Below, one piece after another: positions 63,101-64,000 of a stretch of DNA of 64,000 nucleotides. The stretch lies in NCBI RefSeq assembly GCF_048381675.1, contig NZ_JBLWIS010000005.1, forward strand, positions 161,166 through 225,165. Reading direction: 5' to 3'. The stretch comes from Advenella sp048381675 (GTDB taxonomy: Bacteria; Pseudomonadota; Gammaproteobacteria; Burkholderiales; Burkholderiaceae_B). The notes beneath the pieces were generated by a model. That model saw only the letters and a program-made list of their open reading frames with translations. It was not told the origin of the DNA and ran no database searches. The translations under genes were made by a program, and so were the position numbers. Numbering within the stretch: the stretch's first letter is position 1; each line of letters opens with the position of its first letter.

Positions 63101-63980
63101 TTCGATGGACAAGAACACGGAATTTGGCACCTTCGTTGCGCCAGCCCTGATTGAAATCAATGATATTGCAGAGCTGGAACGTGAGGTATTTGGACCCGTC
63201 CTGCACGTGGCGCGCTACCAGCGCCAGGATCTGGATTCCCTGGTGAATGCCATCAACCAGACCGGTTATGGCCTGACCTTTGGCATCCATTCCCGGATTG
63301 ACGAAACCATTACCCATCTTTCCAAACGCATTCATGCTGGCAATATTTATGTCAACCGCAATATTGTCGGTGCCGTGGTTGGCGTACAGCCGTTTGGCGG
63401 CCAGGGCCTGTCAGGCACCGGACCGAAAGCGGGTGGTCCCTTATATCTGTTCCGCCTGCTCTCCCAGGGCAACGACCAACTGCCAGCCCCTTTCAACCCA
63501 AGCCAGCCGGACAGCCTTTCGCTGACCCTGCCCGGCCCGACCGGAGAAACCAACGTGTACCGTCTGGTACCCCGAGGCACGGTATTGGCGTTTCCACAAA
63601 GCGGGCAAGGCTTTACCACCCAGTTGCACCAGATCACCGCCACCGGCAACAAAGCCCTGTTTATTGATACCCCCGAAACCCACCAATGGCTGGACCAGGC
63701 AGATCCTAGCCTGCGTGAACAGGCAAGCCTGATTGCCGATACCCAAATTGACGAGACCGGCTTTGATGCCGCCTTGTTTGAAGGGGACAGTGATGACCTG
63801 CGCAGCCTGAACCTGCGGCTAAGCCAGCGCAAGGGGCCAATTATTATTGCTTACGGATTAAGCCCGGAAGAAATCATCCAGGGCAAACAATATCCCTGGC
63901 TGGGCCTGGTCCATGAGCAAAGCATTAGCACCAATACCGCAGCAGCGGGTGGCAATGCCAGTTTGATGACGATTGGGTAA
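60156..63980 (+). CDS. putA: Trifunctional proline utilisation protein PutA
   Basis: A 1274-residue three-function protein: repressor, proline dehydrogenase and 1-pyrroline-5-carboxylate dehydrogenase, converting proline to glutamate at the inner face of the membrane. The ribbon-helix-helix domain is at about residues 7-50 (TTLGIKVDSTLKERLQHNAS). The FAD barrel follows (about 180-570; GISIKLSALHPRYSRAQ, MIRLVKGAYWDSEIKRAQ). The aldehyde dehydrogenase part spans roughly 640-1110, with AETGGQNALIVDSSA and catalytic C914 in SAGQRCSALRIL; a C-terminal domain of about 160 residues completes it. It is slightly shorter than E. coli PutA (about 1320). Confidence 0.97.
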   Translation: MANNNTTLGIKVDSTLKERLQHNASKLNCTPHWLHKQALLAYLDQIERGHTPEELAHLVIQASEGDIDIPDNDAVNPPFYEFGQDIQPQSVLRAAITSAYRRPETECLPVLLEQAHIAQPEQTRELALSLVKALKDKRPSGGVEGLIQEFALSSQEGVALMCLAEALLRIPDKATRDALIRDKLSHGDWKSHMGGSSSVFVNAATWGLMLTGKLVAVNSEQNLSSALTRLIGKGGEPLIRQGVNMAMRMMGEQFVSGQTISSALANSRKFEARGFRYSYDMLGEAATTMADAQRYYDSYEQAIHAIGKASQGRGIYEGPGISIKLSALHPRYSRAQRERVMNELLPRLVALTKLAKSYDIGLNIDAEEADRLELSLDLLEALCHHSEFDGWNGIGFVIQAYQKRAPYVIDYVIDLGRRTHHRLMIRLVKGAYWDSEIKRAQVEGLEGYPVYTRKSYTDVAYLACARKLLDAPDAVFPQFATHNAQTLSAIYHLAGKNYYPGQYEFQCLHGMGEPLYEEVVGPKKLNRPCRVYAPVGTHETLLAYLVRRLLENGANTSFVNQIADESIDINTLVENPLETVARITPLGAPHEKIPLPLEIYHASKPGISSKRQNSSGIDLSNEHRLGSLSAALLNSASQAWKAAPTLLPEEAWSDERALASLNPADHRDEVGKVIEASEDDVRQAVAASVKMAPIWQATPIKERAHCLRTAAQLMENNMQVLLGLIIREAGKSLPNAIAEVREAVDFLRYYAEQIELNFKEEVHLPLGPVVCISPWNFPLAIFTGQVSAALAAGNTVLAKPAEQTPLIAAQAVAILHAAGIPREAVQLLPGNGETVGDQLVSHEAIRGVMFTGSTEVARILAGKLSGRLDPHGHTIPLIAETGGQNALIVDSSALSEQVVFDVLNSAFDSAGQRCSALRILCLQEDAADQILTMLKGAMKELSVSRPDLLSADVGPVIDREAKEIIERHIEKMRQAGHKVTQISMDKNTEFGTFVAPALIEINDIAELEREVFGPVLHVARYQRQDLDSLVNAINQTGYGLTFGIHSRIDETITHLSKRIHAGNIYVNRNIVGAVVGVQPFGGQGLSGTGPKAGGPLYLFRLLSQGNDQLPAPFNPSQPDSLSLTLPGPTGETNVYRLVPRGTVLAFPQSGQGFTTQLHQITATGNKALFIDTPETHQWLDQADPSLREQASLIADTQIDETGFDAALFEGDSDDLRSLNLRLSQRKGPIIIAYGLSPEEIIQGKQYPWLGLVHEQSISTNTAAAGGNASLMTIG

Positions 63981-63983
63981 TAC

Positions 63984-64000
63984 GCATTCCCACGCAAGAG
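63984..64000. repeat. Left part of a family B-like hairpin at the window edge
   Basis: GCATTCCCACGCAAGAG right after the putA stop matches the left arm and loop of the family B hairpins at 30200 and 46047. The right arm would lie beyond the window. Confidence 0.5.

Overview
The window looks like a chromosomal segment of a betaproteobacterium, most likely an Alcaligenaceae-type member of the Burkholderiales with moderate GC. The grounds are gene order and family content: a D-amino-acid aminotransferase/DUF493/lipB/lipA block downstream of a PBP5-type carboxypeptidase, birA next to a type III pantothenate kinase (the Bordetella 'Baf' pairing), waaA-waaC, a Bug-type periplasmic binding protein, and a three-domain PutA. 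No species is claimed. I saw no rRNA, tRNA, CRISPR array, insertion sequence or prophage.

Layout. 1-10.1 kb is housekeeping and lipid-related: a long-chain acyl-CoA ligase cut by the left edge, a divergent Crp/Fnr regulator, YggS, two acyl-CoA thioesterases, a Bug protein, an OafA-like acyltransferase and a CorC/HlyC-like membrane protein. 10.4-27.6 kb is a surface-polysaccharide locus. It holds a GT4 plus a deacetylase, rfbBAC on the opposite strand, a WcaJ-like initiating transferase, and an eleven-gene minus-strand run: flippase, ugd, epimerase, glycosyltransferase, a 51-residue small ORF, GT4, gmd, fcl, GT2, manC, GT2. Together these supply GDP-L-fucose, UDP-glucuronate and a dTDP-6-deoxy-4-keto sugar for a colanic-acid-like glycan; parts are clearly AT-rich, suggesting transfer. 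rfbD, manB and a polymerase inside the locus are not seen. An O-antigen ligase/polymerase-type gene sits nearby, wedged between lipB and lipA.

27.7-38.5 kb is a minus-strand housekeeping series: waaC, waaA, birA, coaX, a 54-residue secreted small ORF, a hydrolase, a DD-carboxypeptidase, the D-amino-acid aminotransferase, DUF493, lipB, the ligase-like gene and lipA, ending at a good terminator. 38.7-43.7 kb has a class III aminotransferase, a carboxymuconolactone-decarboxylase-like protein, an endonuclease/phosphatase-fold protein, a site-2 protease and a YpfJ-like metallopeptidase. 43.9-50.6 kb has an aromatic-acid MFS transporter with a zeta-class isomerase, a LysR regulator, a 3-hydroxybutyrate dehydrogenase/patatin/MarR operon and a second LysR gene. 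51-55 kb is the acetate module yjcH-actP-acs. 55.3-64 kb has aspS, an FmdB zinc ribbon, a Na+/H+ antiporter-type protein, ubiA and putA.

The most distinctive non-coding feature is a family of about 122-bp palindromic elements (AACCACCCCG...CGGGGTGGTT, REPIN-like) in at least six places between genes, plus a second small hairpin family with a conserved loop. Both are confined to gaps between genes. Several well-formed inverted repeats in promoter regions (FNR-like box before yjcH-actP, paired GGTTAACC before putA, 8-7-8 repeat before the MFS gene, a Crp-like site before the Crp/Fnr gene) are candidate operators. I found no convincing new multi-gene system; the repeat families and the two small ORFs are the best leads.
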